A DNA stretch of 64,000 nucleotides from RGIG1995 sp045126815. GTDB taxonomy: Bacteria; Bacillota; Clostridia; Oscillospirales; CAG-272. Below, piece after piece: positions 16,121 through 25,104 of the stretch (positions are counted from its first letter, which is position 1; every line of letters begins with the position of its first letter). The notes under the pieces are model-generated. The model searched no databases. It was not told the DNA's origin and saw only the letters and a list, made by a program, of their open reading frames with translations. The position numbers were made by a program, and so were the translations under genes. The stretch lies in assembly GCA_045126815.1 (NCBI GenBank), contig JBGVPD010000014.1:1-64000 (forward strand), in the 5' to 3' direction.

Positions 16121-16985
16121 TGTTATCTCCTACTACCATCGTACCTGCGCCCTCGTCGGTAAGTATTTCTACCAATATAGAATGAGGAACGCGTCCGTCC
16201 ATAATGATTACTTTCTTAACGCCTTCAATAATAGCCTCGATACAGCAGTCAACCTTAGGAATCATTCCGCCTGAAATAACGCCTTTTTTATAGAGCTGTT
16301 TTGCTTCGCTTACCGTTATTTCGGAAATGAGTGACGTGGGATCATTTACGTCGCGTAAGAGTCCCGCTATATCGGTCATCATAATAAGTCTTTCAGCGTG
16401 TAATGCGCCTGCTATATATGCAGCAGCAGTATCTCCGTTAATATTATATGAATTACCTTCAGAGTCACAGCCGATCGTTGAAACAACGGGAATATAACCT
16501 TTTTCGAGAAGGTCGTTGATAGGCTCAATGTTGATCTTTGTTATTTCGCCTACGTAACCTAAAAGCTCGTTCTTCATTTTTGCTTCAATAAGGTGACCGT
16601 CCATACCCGAGATACCGATAGCCTTGCCGCCCTTTGTACCCAAAAGGTTTACAAGGTTTTTGTTGACCTTACCTGCAAGAACCATTTGAGCTATATCCAT
16701 AGTTTCGCTGTCTGTAACGCGGAGACCGTTTACAAATTCAGCTTTTTTGCCGACTTTGCTCATCATTTCGCTTATTTCGGGGCCGCCGCCGTGAACGAGA
16801 ACGATCTTTATTCCGATCAAAGAGAGAAGAGCGATATCTTCCATAACCTGCTTTTTTAGTTGCTCGTTTATCATAGCGTTGCCGCCGTATTTTACAACAA
16901 CGATTTTTCCGTTATATTTTTTAATATAGGGAAGAGCTTGTGTAAGCACTTCTGCGCGTTCCAAGTTTGAAATATTATTATTCAT
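16113..16985 (-). CDS. argB: acetylglutamate kinase
   Basis: Phosphorylates N-acetylglutamate. The 290 residues contain VVVKYGGNAM, VLVHGGGPEI and the later NINGDTAAAYIAGAL and MTDIAGLL regions of the amino acid kinase fold. An N-terminal helix (about residues 4-25, NLERAEVLTQALPYIKKYNG) precedes the core; this segment is characteristic of arginine-inhibited hexameric kinases, which fits a pathway recycling acetyl groups through ArgJ. ATG 16985 is chosen over the in-frame GTG at 16997, which forms part of the CAGGTGG ribosome-binding site. Arginine feedback is inferred. Confidence 0.95.
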   Translation of the reverse strand: MNNNISNLERAEVLTQALPYIKKYNGKIVVVKYGGNAMINEQLKKQVMEDIALLSLIGIKIVLVHGGGPEISEMMSKVGKKAEFVNGLRVTDSETMDIAQMVLAGKVNKNLVNLLGTKGGKAIGISGMDGHLIEAKMKNELLGYVGEITKINIEPINDLLEKGYIPVVSTIGCDSEGNSYNINGDTAAAYIAGALHAERLIMMTDIAGLLRDVNDPTSLISEITVSEAKQLYKKGVISGGMIPKVDCCIEAIIEGVKKVIIMDGRVPHSILVEILTDEGAGTMVVGDNND

Positions 16986-17040
16986 TAATTTAACCACCTG
17001 TTATTTTTATATTTAATAGCCGATAGGTTTCAAAAAAATA

Positions 17041-18261
17041 TTAAGTACGGTAATCTCCGTTAATTTTTACGTAATCGTAAGTTAAGTCACAGCCCCAAGC
17101 CGTTGCTTTTCCGTTTCCGTCACCTGCTGTAATAAGGATCTCGATTTCTTTTTCGAGAAGTATATCTTTTGCAAGTTCTTCTGAGAAATCAATTCCCGCG
17201 CCGTTCTTACATACGTCAAGTGTGCCCTTGCATGAACGGAATGAAACGTCGATCTTGTTTATGTCAACGTCAGCACCGCTGTAACCGATAGCGCAGAGAA
17301 CACGTCCCCAGTTTGCATCAGCGCCGAACATAGCCGCTTTGAGAAGGCTTGAGCAAATAACGCTCTTTGCTATGATCTTTGCATTGATCTCGTCTTTTGC
17401 ACCGGTAACATTACATTCGAGAAGCTTTGTTGCGCCTTCGCCGTCACCTGCAATCATTCTGCTGAGGTAAACGTTAACAGTGTTAAGAGCTTCCATAAAT
17501 TTATTAAAATCTTCACCGTCGGTTGTGATCTCTTTGTTTCCTGCTTGTCCGTTTGCAAGAACCGTTACCATATCGTTGGTAGAGGTGTCTCCGTCAACGC
17601 TAACCATATTAAAGGTCGTTTTTATATCTGTAGAAAGAGCTTTTTGAAGCATTTCTGCTGAAATAGCAACGTCAGTCGTGATAAATACGAGCATAGTTGC
17701 CATATTAGGATGTATCATACCGCTACCCTTGGCAATACCGCCCATACGGCAAATCTTACCGTCAAGTTCAAATTCAACTGCGATCTCTTTCTTTACAAGG
17801 TCGGTAGTCATAATTCCTTCAGCTGCATCGTCGCCGCCGTCTTTTGACAATGCTTCAACGAGAGGCTTAACGCCTGAAGCAATAGGTTCAAGGGGAAGGG
17901 GCTGACCTATAACGCCGGTAGATGCAACAACGATATCGTTTGCGTTTATTTTGAGTTCATTTGCGATAAGCTCACTCATTTTTTCTGCAACTTCAATGCC
18001 GTTTGCGTTACAAGTATTTGCGTTACCGCTGTTACAGATAACAGCCTGTGCCTTTCCGTCTGAAATATGTTTCTTTGTAACTGTAAGGGGGGCGCCCTTT
18101 ACAAGATTGGTAGTATAAACAGCAGCGGCTGTCGCTACGTTTTCACTGTATATCAAAGCAAGGTCTTTCTTTGTGCGGTTTTTTCTTATTCCGCAGTGAA
18201 CTCCGCTTGCCTTAAATCCCTTTGCAGCACATACGCCGCCGGTAATTGTTTTCATAATCAT
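17041..18261 (-). CDS. argJ: glutamate N-acetyltransferase / ornithine acetyltransferase
   Basis: Transfers the acetyl group from N-acetylornithine to glutamate, closing the cyclic arginine pathway. The 406 residues contain the autocleavage region KGSGMIHPNMATML, where the precursor is cut before the threonine that becomes the nucleophile of the beta chain. It overlaps the argC stop by four bases (ATGA). Either ATG 18261 or ATG 18255 could start, since GGAGG lies 4 or 10 bases before them. Because no argA or argE is seen nearby, a bifunctional ArgJ is possible but unproven. Confidence 0.95.
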   Translation of the reverse strand: MIMKTITGGVCAAKGFKASGVHCGIRKNRTKKDLALIYSENVATAAAVYTTNLVKGAPLTVTKKHISDGKAQAVICNSGNANTCNANGIEVAEKMSELIANELKINANDIVVASTGVIGQPLPLEPIASGVKPLVEALSKDGGDDAAEGIMTTDLVKKEIAVEFELDGKICRMGGIAKGSGMIHPNMATMLVFITTDVAISAEMLQKALSTDIKTTFNMVSVDGDTSTNDMVTVLANGQAGNKEITTDGEDFNKFMEALNTVNVYLSRMIAGDGEGATKLLECNVTGAKDEINAKIIAKSVICSSLLKAAMFGADANWGRVLCAIGYSGADVDINKIDVSFRSCKGTLDVCKNGAGIDFSEELAKDILLEKEIEILITAGDGNGKATAWGCDLTYDYVKINGDYRT

Positions 18262-19193
18262 TTAACCTCCGTAATCTTTAATCCCGTTGTTTCGTCAATA
18301 CCCATAAGAATATTCATATTCTGGATAGCCGCGCCCGAAGCACCCTTGCCTAAATTGTCAAATCTTGAAACAAGCAGGATCCTGTCTTCATTTCCTTTAA
18401 CAGATATCTGCATATCATCAACGTCAGAAAATCTTGTCGCTGACATAAAACCATTTTCTTCATCTTCTTCGTCGTAGTGGAGAAGAGGGGAAGTGTATAT
18501 GCTCTTATACAATTGTTTAATATCTTCTATATTTCCCTTTATATCTTCGGCGAACAAGGGAACGGTAACTTCCATACCGCTATAAAAGTCGCCTACTATC
18601 GGACAAAACGCGGGAGAGTTCTCAAGTCCGCATATTGCCACCATTTCTTTTAAGTGTTTATGCTGTTGGGTGAGAGCGTACTGTCTGGGCCCCTTTAGAA
18701 GTGGTGAGCGTTCAGCTGACTCATAATCTGCAATCATTTTCTTTCCTCCGCCCGAATAACCGGTAAGAGAGAAAGATGTAAGTTTTGCGTTTCTTTTAAT
18801 TATACCCGCCTCAACTAAAGGCTGAACCAAAGCAACAAATCCACTTGCGTGGCAACCGGGGTTTGCAACCCTTTTTGATACTGCAATTTTTTCTCTTAAA
18901 TTTTTAATTTCGGGGAAACCGTACGTGAAGTCACTGTTTGTTCTGTGCGCCGTTGAAGTATCAATAATAGACGTATTATCATTTTCGATCAACGTTATCG
19001 CTTCTCTTGCTGCGTCGTCGGGGAGACAGAGGAAAGCAATATCGCACGAATTAAGAGCTTCTTTTCTGTATTTGTTGTCTTTTCTTTTTGAGTCGTCAAG
19101 AATAATAAGCTCAATATCTTTTCTTTCGGACAGTCTGTCATATATACGAAGACCGGTCGTTCCGGCGCTTCCGTCAATAAATACCTTAGTCAT
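18258..19193 (-). CDS. argC: N-acetyl-gamma-glutamyl-phosphate reductase, short (type 2) form
   Basis: NADPH-dependent reduction of N-acetylglutamyl phosphate to the semialdehyde. The 311 residues start TKVFIDGSAGTTGLRI and contain CLPDDAAREA and the catalytic cysteine motif NPGCHASG. This matches the less common short ArgC subfamily rather than the E. coli-like form (about 334 residues). ATG 19193 overlaps the argH stop by 8 bases and follows AAGGAAG; an upstream in-frame start would overlap argH further and lacks such a site. Its place in the arg cluster fixes its role. Confidence 0.93.
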   Translation of the reverse strand: MTKVFIDGSAGTTGLRIYDRLSERKDIELIILDDSKRKDNKYRKEALNSCDIAFLCLPDDAAREAITLIENDNTSIIDTSTAHRTNSDFTYGFPEIKNLREKIAVSKRVANPGCHASGFVALVQPLVEAGIIKRNAKLTSFSLTGYSGGGKKMIADYESAERSPLLKGPRQYALTQQHKHLKEMVAICGLENSPAFCPIVGDFYSGMEVTVPLFAEDIKGNIEDIKQLYKSIYTSPLLHYDEEDEENGFMSATRFSDVDDMQISVKGNEDRILLVSRFDNLGKGASGAAIQNMNILMGIDETTGLKITEVK

Positions 19194-20565
19194 TTGCCAA
19201 TACTTCCTTCGCATATTTTATCTGTGCTTCCACAGATTTTACAGATGTTCCGCCCTCGCTTATTCTTTTTTCGACACATGTTCTTAAGTCGATTTCGGAA
19301 TACAGATCTTCTTCAAATACTTCACTGTATTTCTTGTATTCGGAGAGGGGGAAGGTTTCAAGAACCTGATTTTTCTCTATACACTCTGCAACGATACTTC
19401 CCGATATCTTGTACGCCTGTCTAAAGGGCATACCTTTTTTAACGAGGTAATCCGCAAGGTCTGTTGCGTTTATAAACCCTTTTTGAGCCGCTTTAAGCAT
19501 ATTATCGGGTAAAGCTTTCATTGTTTCGATCATACCCTTTGTTATGTCAAGGCACATCATTACCGTTTCAACAGAATCAAATACACATTCTTTATCTTCC
19601 TGCATATCCTTGTTGTATGCCAACGGAAGTCCTTTTAATGCGGTAAGGAGTGTCATCAGATCGCCGTAAACTCTGCCTGTTTTACCTCTTACAAGCTCTG
19701 CCATATCGGGATTCTTCTTCTGAGGCATAATTGATGAGCCGGTGGTGTACGAGTCTGAAAGTTCAATAAACTTGAATTCCCAGCTTGACCAGAGTATAAG
19801 CTCTTCGGAAAATCTTGATAAGTGCATCATAATGAGGGAGATAGCGCTCATAAGTTCAACGCTGAAGTCTCTGTCCGATACTCCGTCGAGGCTGTTCAAA
19901 GCTATTCCGTCAAAACCCAAAAGTTGTGCTTCGTATCTGCGGTCGGTAGCGTAGGTCGTTCCCGCAAGTGCACAACAGCCGATAGGGGAGATGTTCATTC
20001 TCTTTCTGCAATCGCGAAGTCTGTCAACATCGCGTAAAAGCATCATAGCGTAAGCCATAAGATGATGACCGAACGTAATGGGCTGTGCTCTCTGCAAGTG
20101 TGTATATCCGGGCATTATAGCTGATTTATATTCTTCTGCTTTGTTTGTAAATGCTTCGATAAGGTTGTTTGTCTTTTCGATAATTATGTCGGTCTTTGAG
20201 CGGAGATACATACGAATATCAAGGGCGACCTGATCGTTTCTGCTTCTTGCTGTGTGAAGCTTTTTACCTGCATCGCCTATTCTTTCTGTCAAGACCTGCT
20301 CAACAAACATATGAATATCTTCGCAGTTAGGATCAAAATCAAGAACCCCGTTATCTATGTCGTTTAAAATACCTTCAAGACCGGCGATGATAGCATCAAC
20401 GTCGCATTTTTCTATAATATTGCATTTTAAAAGCATTTTCGCATGAGCTATACTGCCCAAAATGTCTTCGCGGTACATTTTGCAGTCAAATCTTATTGAT
20501 GAGTTGAAGTCATCGGCGAGTTTTTCAGTTATACCGCCTGTTCTTCCTGCCCACATTTTTGCCAT
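19186..20565 (-). CDS. argH: argininosuccinate lyase
   Basis: Splits argininosuccinate into arginine and fumarate, the last step of the pathway. The 459 residues begin MAKMWAGRTGG and contain HTARSRNDQVALD, PGYTHLQRAQP and the superfamily signature GSSIMPQKKNPD with the catalytic serine loop. The length is typical. AGGAGT lies about 13 bases before the ATG, a rather long spacing. It is the second gene of the operon, 86 bases after argG, with a short inverted repeat but no clear terminator between them. Confidence 0.96.
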   Translation of the reverse strand: MAKMWAGRTGGITEKLADDFNSSIRFDCKMYREDILGSIAHAKMLLKCNIIEKCDVDAIIAGLEGILNDIDNGVLDFDPNCEDIHMFVEQVLTERIGDAGKKLHTARSRNDQVALDIRMYLRSKTDIIIEKTNNLIEAFTNKAEEYKSAIMPGYTHLQRAQPITFGHHLMAYAMMLLRDVDRLRDCRKRMNISPIGCCALAGTTYATDRRYEAQLLGFDGIALNSLDGVSDRDFSVELMSAISLIMMHLSRFSEELILWSSWEFKFIELSDSYTTGSSIMPQKKNPDMAELVRGKTGRVYGDLMTLLTALKGLPLAYNKDMQEDKECVFDSVETVMMCLDITKGMIETMKALPDNMLKAAQKGFINATDLADYLVKKGMPFRQAYKISGSIVAECIEKNQVLETFPLSEYKKYSEVFEEDLYSEIDLRTCVEKRISEGGTSVKSVEAQIKYAKEVLAND

Positions 20566-20651
20566 AGAGATAAATTCACTCCTATCAATTAAAAAAGGGT
20601 ATAAGGGACTTTCGTTTTTTCGACAGTCCCTTATTGTATATTAATTTAAAA

Positions 20652-21881
20652 TTAGTTTTCTTTGTTCTTCTGGTTAACAAGTGCCTGGATTGTAACGGGG
20701 AGACCGAAGAGGTTGATAAATCCGTCAGCGTCTTTCTGGTTGTAGTCGCTTTCTCCGAACGTTGCAATTTCTTCGCTATATAATGTGTATGGACTCCATA
20801 CACCTGCGTTGATCATATTACCCTTGTAAAGCTTGAGTTTAACTTTACCTGTAACTTTTTCCTGAGTCTTATCAACAAATGCGCTGAGAGCTTCTCTGAG
20901 GGGAGTGAACCACTGACCGTTGTAAACGAGTTCAGCAAATGTTATTGAAAGTCTCTGTTTTTCGTGAAGTGTCATCTTGTCAAGGCAGATGCTTTCGAGA
21001 ACGCTGTGAGCCTTGTAAAGAATTGTACCACCGGGAGTTTCATATACACCGCGGCATTTCATACCAACGAGACGGTTTTCAACGATGTCAATAATACCGA
21101 TACCGTTTGCTCCGCCGATTTCGTTGAGCTTGAGAATGATATTCTTAGCGGACATCTTTTCGCCGTTAAGAGCTACGGGAACACCCTGTTCAAAGTCGAG
21201 TGTTACGTATGTGGGTGCATCGGGAGCTTTAATAGGAGATACGCCCATTTCAAGGAAGCCGTCTTTTTCGTACTGAGGTTCGTTTCCTGTATCTTCAAGA
21301 TCCATACCTTCATGAGAAAGGTGCCAGAGGTTCTTGTCTTTTGAGTAGTTTGTTTCTCTGTTTATCTTAAGAGGAATGTTGTGAGCTTCTGCGTATTCAA
21401 TTTCTTCTTCACGAGATTTGATATCCCATTCTCTCCAAGGAGCGATGATAGTCATATCGGGAGCGAAGTGTTTGAATGTAAGTTCAAAACGAACCTGGTC
21501 GTTACCCTTACCTGTGCAGCCGTGGCATACAGCATCAGCGCCTTCTTTGATTGCAATATCAACGAGAGCCTTTGCGATGCAGGGACGAGCGTGGCTTGTT
21601 CCGAGGAGGTATTCTTCGTAAACAGCGCCTGCCTTCATACAGGGAACGATGTAGTTATCAACGTAGTCGTCTGTAATGTCAAGAACGTAAAGCTTTGATG
21701 CGCCTGTCTTGAGAGCTTTTTCTTCAAGACCTTCAAGTTCGTCAGCCTGACCTACGTTTGCTGAAACTGCGATAACTTCGCAGTTGTTGTAATTTTCTTT
21801 TAACCACGGAATGATGATCGATGTATCAAGACCGCCGGAATATGCAAGTACTACTTTTTTGATATCTTTCTTATCTTTCAT
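20652..21881 (-). CDS. argG: argininosuccinate synthase
   Basis: Joins citrulline and aspartate with ATP to argininosuccinate. The 409 residues show the ATP PP-motif AYSGGLDTS near the N-terminus, the [13 protein letters not shown] citrulline/aspartate region, and [15 protein letters not shown] 21881 is chosen because TAAGGAG (21891-21897) precedes it, although an in-frame start exists 36 bases upstream. It heads the leftward cluster argG-H-C-J-B-D-F. The ArgR-like palindrome at 21902-21917 lies in its 5' untranslated region. Confidence 0.96.
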   Translation of the reverse strand: MKDKKDIKKVVLAYSGGLDTSIIIPWLKENYNNCEVIAVSANVGQADELEGLEEKALKTGASKLYVLDITDDYVDNYIVPCMKAGAVYEEYLLGTSHARPCIAKALVDIAIKEGADAVCHGCTGKGNDQVRFELTFKHFAPDMTIIAPWREWDIKSREEEIEYAEAHNIPLKINRETNYSKDKNLWHLSHEGMDLEDTGNEPQYEKDGFLEMGVSPIKAPDAPTYVTLDFEQGVPVALNGEKMSAKNIILKLNEIGGANGIGIIDIVENRLVGMKCRGVYETPGGTILYKAHSVLESICLDKMTLHEKQRLSITFAELVYNGQWFTPLREALSAFVDKTQEKVTGKVKLKLYKGNMINAGVWSPYTLYSEEIATFGESDYNQKDADGFINLFGLPVTIQALVNQKNKEN

Positions 21882-21901
21882 AATATATAACTCCTTATTG
21901 C

Positions 21902-21917
21902 GTGAATAAATATTCAC
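21902..21917. promoter_or_regulatory. ArgR/AhrC operator (ARG box) before argG
   Basis: GTGAATAAATATTCAC is a perfect 16-base palindrome that fits the ARG box consensus TNTGAATWWWWATTCANW well. It lies between the promoter and the ribosome-binding site of argG. Repression by an ArgR-type protein in the presence of arginine is expected; no argR gene is in the window. Confidence 0.82.
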
Positions 21918-21939
21918 TTGAATTCTTGTTTATGCACAC

Positions 21940-21968
21940 ATTATACACAACTTATGCATATTTGTCAA
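21940..21968 (-). promoter_or_regulatory. promoter of the arginine operon
   Basis: Minus-strand TTGACA (21968-21963) and TATAAT (21945-21940) with 17 bases between them. A TATGCATA palindrome (21953-21960) lies inside the spacer. Confidence 0.85.
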
Positions 21969-22025
21969 GGGCAAAAATCACATATTTTCTAAATTCATAA
22001 TTTGTTTACAAAACCGTTGTGGTAA

Positions 22026-22162
22026 ATGCATAATAATAACCAAAAATGTAAGTAAATAAGCATTATTTTTATTGTTTTTGCTATATTCCCCAAACGTTTT
22101 ATTGTAAGATAGAAAAAACGTGTTTTTTGGCTTTATGCATAAAAGTTGTTTTATGCATAAAA
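22026..22162. promoter_or_regulatory. cluster of ATGCATA palindromes upstream of the arg promoter
   Basis: ATGCATA occurs at 22026-22032, TTTATGCATAAAA at 22132-22144 and TTTTATGCATAAAA at 22149-22162, with another at 21953-21960 in the promoter. The last two have centres 18 bases apart. The stretch is non-coding and very AT-rich. They could be diverged ARG boxes or sites for another regulator; function unknown. Confidence 0.45.
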
Positions 22163-22210
22163 ATATGAATAAAGTGAATAGAATTAAACAATTAATATGC
22201 TAAAAAACAC

Positions 22211-22247
22211 CAATAGGGAGACTTTAGAGCTAAAGTCTCCCGTATTG
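22211..22247 (-). terminator. terminator of the yifB-dat unit
   Basis: GGGAGACTTTA (22216-22226) pairs with TAAAGTCTCCC (22231-22241). On the minus strand it is followed by TTGGTGTTTTTT. Confidence 0.88.
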
Positions 22248-22250
22248 TAT

Positions 22251-23090
22251 TTATTTCATATCGTGTTTTTGGAAATAGAGGTCCTGAAGTCTCTTTACAA
22301 GTTCGGGGTTCTTTCCGCCGACAGCTTTACCGTCAATTTCATTTGCGGCAAGAATAACGCTGGTCGTACTGCCTATCATAATTTCATCGGCAGCAAAAAG
22401 TTCGTCTAAAGTAAATTCTCTTTCTTCATAGGGAATATTATTCTCTTGGCAAAGCTCAAGTACGTGCTTTCTCGTAATACTCGGAAGAATAAGATTATCA
22501 AGAGGGTGAGTAATAACAACGCCGTCTTTTATAATAAATGCAGCCGTATGCGAACCTTCGGTGACGATATTACCTCTATGGAAAATAGCCTCGTCGCAAC
22601 CTGCCTGTTTTGCAGCTTCACTTGCAAGGCAGTTGGGAATAAGGTTAATAGTTTTTATGTTGCAGAAATAAAATCTGTTATCTTCCTGCGTTAAGAGTTT
22701 AACCTTTTTTGACTGGTCGCCTATTTTCTTGGGTATGATGTAAGCAAAAAGGGAAGGCGTCTTATCATCGGGGAATATGTGGTTTCTGTATGCCACTCCT
22801 CTTGACATTTGCCAATAAAGAATAAAATCATTTTCGTCTTTGTCGGCTTTTTCAATAAGAGATAAGAAAATCTGTTCCAATTCTTCTCTTGTTTTGTCTA
22901 TTTCGATCTTCAAAAGCTTACAACTGTTATAGAATCTGTCAAGGTGGTCGTCAAGGTCAACGGGTTTTCTGTTGTGGATAAATGCAACGTCATATACACC
23001 GTCGCCAAAGTAAACCGCTCTGTCTAAAGCAGATACTTTTAATTCTTCAAGCGGAGCTATCTCGCCGTTATAGTAACCAACTTTTTTCAT
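22251..23090 (-). CDS. dat: D-amino-acid transaminase (class IV aminotransferase)
   Basis: PLP enzyme of fold type IV that makes D-glutamate or D-alanine for peptidoglycan. The 279 residues begin KKVGYYNGEIAP. DRAVYFGDGVYDV carries the substrate-loop region, the PLP lysine is in NIKTINLIPN, and TEGSHTAAF is the cofactor phosphate motif. Length and the ...DGVYDV motif favour D-alanine aminotransferase over branched-chain aminotransferase or aminodeoxychorismate lyase, although these relatives cannot be excluded. AAAGGAGA precedes the start. It follows yifB by 46 bases on the same strand. Confidence 0.82.
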   Translation of the reverse strand: MKKVGYYNGEIAPLEELKVSALDRAVYFGDGVYDVAFIHNRKPVDLDDHLDRFYNSCKLLKIEIDKTREELEQIFLSLIEKADKDENDFILYWQMSRGVAYRNHIFPDDKTPSLFAYIIPKKIGDQSKKVKLLTQEDNRFYFCNIKTINLIPNCLASEAAKQAGCDEAIFHRGNIVTEGSHTAAFIIKDGVVITHPLDNLILPSITRKHVLELCQENNIPYEEREFTLDELFAADEIMIGSTTSVILAANEIDGKAVGGKNPELVKRLQDLYFQKHDMK

Positions 23091-23136
23091 TTTTTATCTA
23101 TCTCCTTTTATGCTTATTAAATATATGTAAGTAAAT

Positions 23137-24687
23137 TTAAGAAAAATATTTTCTGTCGAGAGAACGAAGCTGTATCGCTTCGGCAATATGTTTAAGAAGT
23201 ATCTTGTCGCTGTTGTCGAGGTCGGCAATAGTGAGAGCAACTCTTAAAATACGGTCATATCCTCTTGCAGACATTCCGAGTTTATCAAATGCGTTTCTGA
23301 GAAGAGCATGAGCATCGCTGTCTAAAACGCAGTATTTCCTTATAAGCGTACTTGTCATATCAGCGTTTGAATATATCGGTTTTCCCGAATACGTTGTTTC
23401 GTTTTTGAAACGTTCAACTGCGCGTTTTCTTGCTTTGTCAACTCTTTCTCTTATTGAATCTGAACTTTCGGCAACGGTCGTGTCCGATAATTCATTGTAT
23501 GATAAAGATGACACCTCAAGCTGAATATCAATTCGGTCAATAAGAGGACCGCTTATTTTTGAAATATATTTCTTTATATCTTCAGGTTTGCAAGTGCATT
23601 TTTTCGTTGGGTGTCCGTAATAACCGCATTTGCAAGGGTTCATAGCGCACACAAGCATAAAGCTTGACGGAAACGTAAAGTGACCTGCTGCCCTTGTTAT
23701 CGTAATACTTCCGTCTTCAAGCGGTTGACGCAAAACCTCGGTCGCATTCTTGTTAAATTCGGGCAATTCATCAAGAAACAGTATTCCGTTATGGGCGAGA
23801 GAGAGTTCTCCCGGCATAGGAATACGTCCGCCGCCCGATAGGGCAGCCGCCGACATCGTATGATGTGGTGAACGGAAAGGTCTTTCCACTATAAGCGAAT
23901 CTGCGGGGAGAGTACCCGATATTGAATGTATTTTTGTTGATTCTACTGCTTCATCAAAGGTTATTTTCGGCAGAATGGAAGGTATTCTTTTCGCGAGCAT
24001 ACTTTTACCCGTTCCGGGAGGACCGATAAGTAAAACGTTATGGTTACCCGCCGCTGCAATCTCAAGTGCTCGTTTAGCCTTTTGTTGACCCTTTACGTCG
24101 GAAAAATCCATTTTTGTATTATCTCTTTGTTTTTCAAAAATGTTTTGGTCAAAAGTGACGGGGGTAATAAGTTTTTTGCCGTTTAAATGTTCAATAAGTT
24201 CACGTATGTTATGAACGGGGTATGCAGTAATTCCCGAAACCACCGATGCTTCCTTCGCGTTATCGTATGGAACGAATATTTCTTTTTTACCCTTATCTTT
24301 GGCGCATAAAGTCATTGACAAAACGCCTCTGATGCTTCTGAAATTACCCGACATTGACAATTCGCCTATAAAACACTTATCTTCAAAAGTAAGGCTTTTC
24401 TTAACAATTCCGCCGCTGTGAAGTATAGCCGTTAAGAGCGCCATATCGTACGTTGAGCCCTCTTTTTTCATATCTGCGGGGGCTAAGTTGATAACTATCG
24501 CGCTGTCGGGAAAGGTGAAACCGCTGTTTTCAATAGCCGCTTGTATTCTTTTTTCAGCTTCTTTTACTGCTGCATCGGGGAGACCTACCATTTCAAAGCA
24601 GGGAAGTTTATCTTGCATATTACATTCAACGGTTACTTCAAATCCGTCGATGCCCATAATACCCGATGAGTATACAGTAGAAAGCAT
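23137..24687 (-). CDS. YifB/ComM family Mg chelatase-like AAA+ ATPase
   Basis: A 516-residue AAA+ protein. The N-terminal domain (GLPDAAVKEAEKRI, with NLAPADMKKEGSTYDM) is the YifB/ComM-specific part. It is followed by Walker A GPPGTGKSMLAKR, LFLDELPEFNK (Walker B), a cysteine-rich insert CAMNPCKCGYYG...CTC, and the Mg-chelatase-like C-terminal domain. ComM in Gram-negatives is a helicase for branch migration during transformation; the role in Bacillota is less clear, though dprA is also in this window. It has its own promoter and AGAGGTG before the ATG. Confidence 0.9.
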   Translation of the reverse strand: MLSTVYSSGIMGIDGFEVTVECNMQDKLPCFEMVGLPDAAVKEAEKRIQAAIENSGFTFPDSAIVINLAPADMKKEGSTYDMALLTAILHSGGIVKKSLTFEDKCFIGELSMSGNFRSIRGVLSMTLCAKDKGKKEIFVPYDNAKEASVVSGITAYPVHNIRELIEHLNGKKLITPVTFDQNIFEKQRDNTKMDFSDVKGQQKAKRALEIAAAGNHNVLLIGPPGTGKSMLAKRIPSILPKITFDEAVESTKIHSISGTLPADSLIVERPFRSPHHTMSAAALSGGGRIPMPGELSLAHNGILFLDELPEFNKNATEVLRQPLEDGSITITRAAGHFTFPSSFMLVCAMNPCKCGYYGHPTKKCTCKPEDIKKYISKISGPLIDRIDIQLEVSSLSYNELSDTTVAESSDSIRERVDKARKRAVERFKNETTYSGKPIYSNADMTSTLIRKYCVLDSDAHALLRNAFDKLGMSARGYDRILRVALTIADLDNSDKILLKHIAEAIQLRSLDRKYFS

Positions 24688-24727
24688 ATATTTTCACCTC
24701 TTAATGTCTATTAAACTAAACATAACA

Positions 24728-24756
24728 ATTATATCATATCAAAGTGACTTTTGCAA
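24728..24756 (-). promoter_or_regulatory. promoter of yifB-dat
   Basis: Minus-strand TTGCAA (24756-24751) and TATAAT (24733-24728), spacer 17 bases. Confidence 0.65.
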
Positions 24757-24839
24757 CAATTTTATGTGACGGAATTTAAAAAAACTAATAACAAAAAATT
24801 ATAAGCCGAATAACAATATAACGTAATGAATTTTTGGGG

Positions 24840-24868
24840 TTGTATAAACACAAAAATAGTGATATAAT
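24840..24868 (+). promoter_or_regulatory. promoter of the mgtE leader transcript
   Basis: TTGTAT (24840-24845) and TATAAT (24863-24868), spacer 17 bases. This leaves about 260 bases of leader before mgtE. Confidence 0.68.
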
Positions 24869-24901
24869 ATAAAAAGAATAAAAAATATGAGAGGTGAGAA
24901 T

Positions 24902-24979
24902 ATGGACGGTAGTAGCGCTCGAAGTATGGGCTTGGTGTGTATATGTAGTATATGTAGGCTATTTGCCGTCATGTTCTAA
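24902..24979 (+). CDS. 25-codon upstream ORF in the mgtE leader
   Basis: A short open frame beginning MDGSSARSMGLV, containing CICSICR and ending AVMF-stop. GAGGTG (24891-24896) lies five bases before the ATG, good for initiation. The ORF starts roughly 27 bases after the predicted transcript start, and a long hairpin follows 31 bases after its stop. Three cysteine codons alternate with two isoleucine codons, encoded by a TATATGTAG direct repeat. I recognise no family. It is a candidate regulatory leader peptide rather than a functional protein. Confidence 0.5.
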   Translation: MDGSSARSMGLVCICSICRLFAVMF

Positions 24980-25010
24980 GATATACGTGCCATTGTCCGT
25001 TACATGAGTA

Positions 25011-25104
25011 TTTCAGAAAGTTAGAAGATCTTGTGTGTGCGATTGTATTAGACAGTGGTATTTTTATACCTAAATTTAATGTGTAAGATCTTTACTTTCT
25101 GAAA
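25011..25104 (+). promoter_or_regulatory. long hairpin in the mgtE leader
   Basis: TTTCAGAAAGT (25011-25021) pairs with ACTTTCTGAAA (25094-25104), continued after a small bulge by AAGATCTT (25025-25032) with AAGATCTT (25085-25092). Inside, GGTAT/ATACC (about 25057-25070) forms a small hairpin. No T tract follows, so it is not an ordinary intrinsic terminator. The motif of the M-box Mg2+ riboswitch was not found. Function unknown; control of mgtE is inferred from position. Confidence 0.6.

Noticed and set aside
25025..25092. AAGATCTT pair as a short repeat array
   Set aside because: The two copies are the arms of one stem, not a spaced repeat array; no CRISPR was seen anywhere in the window.
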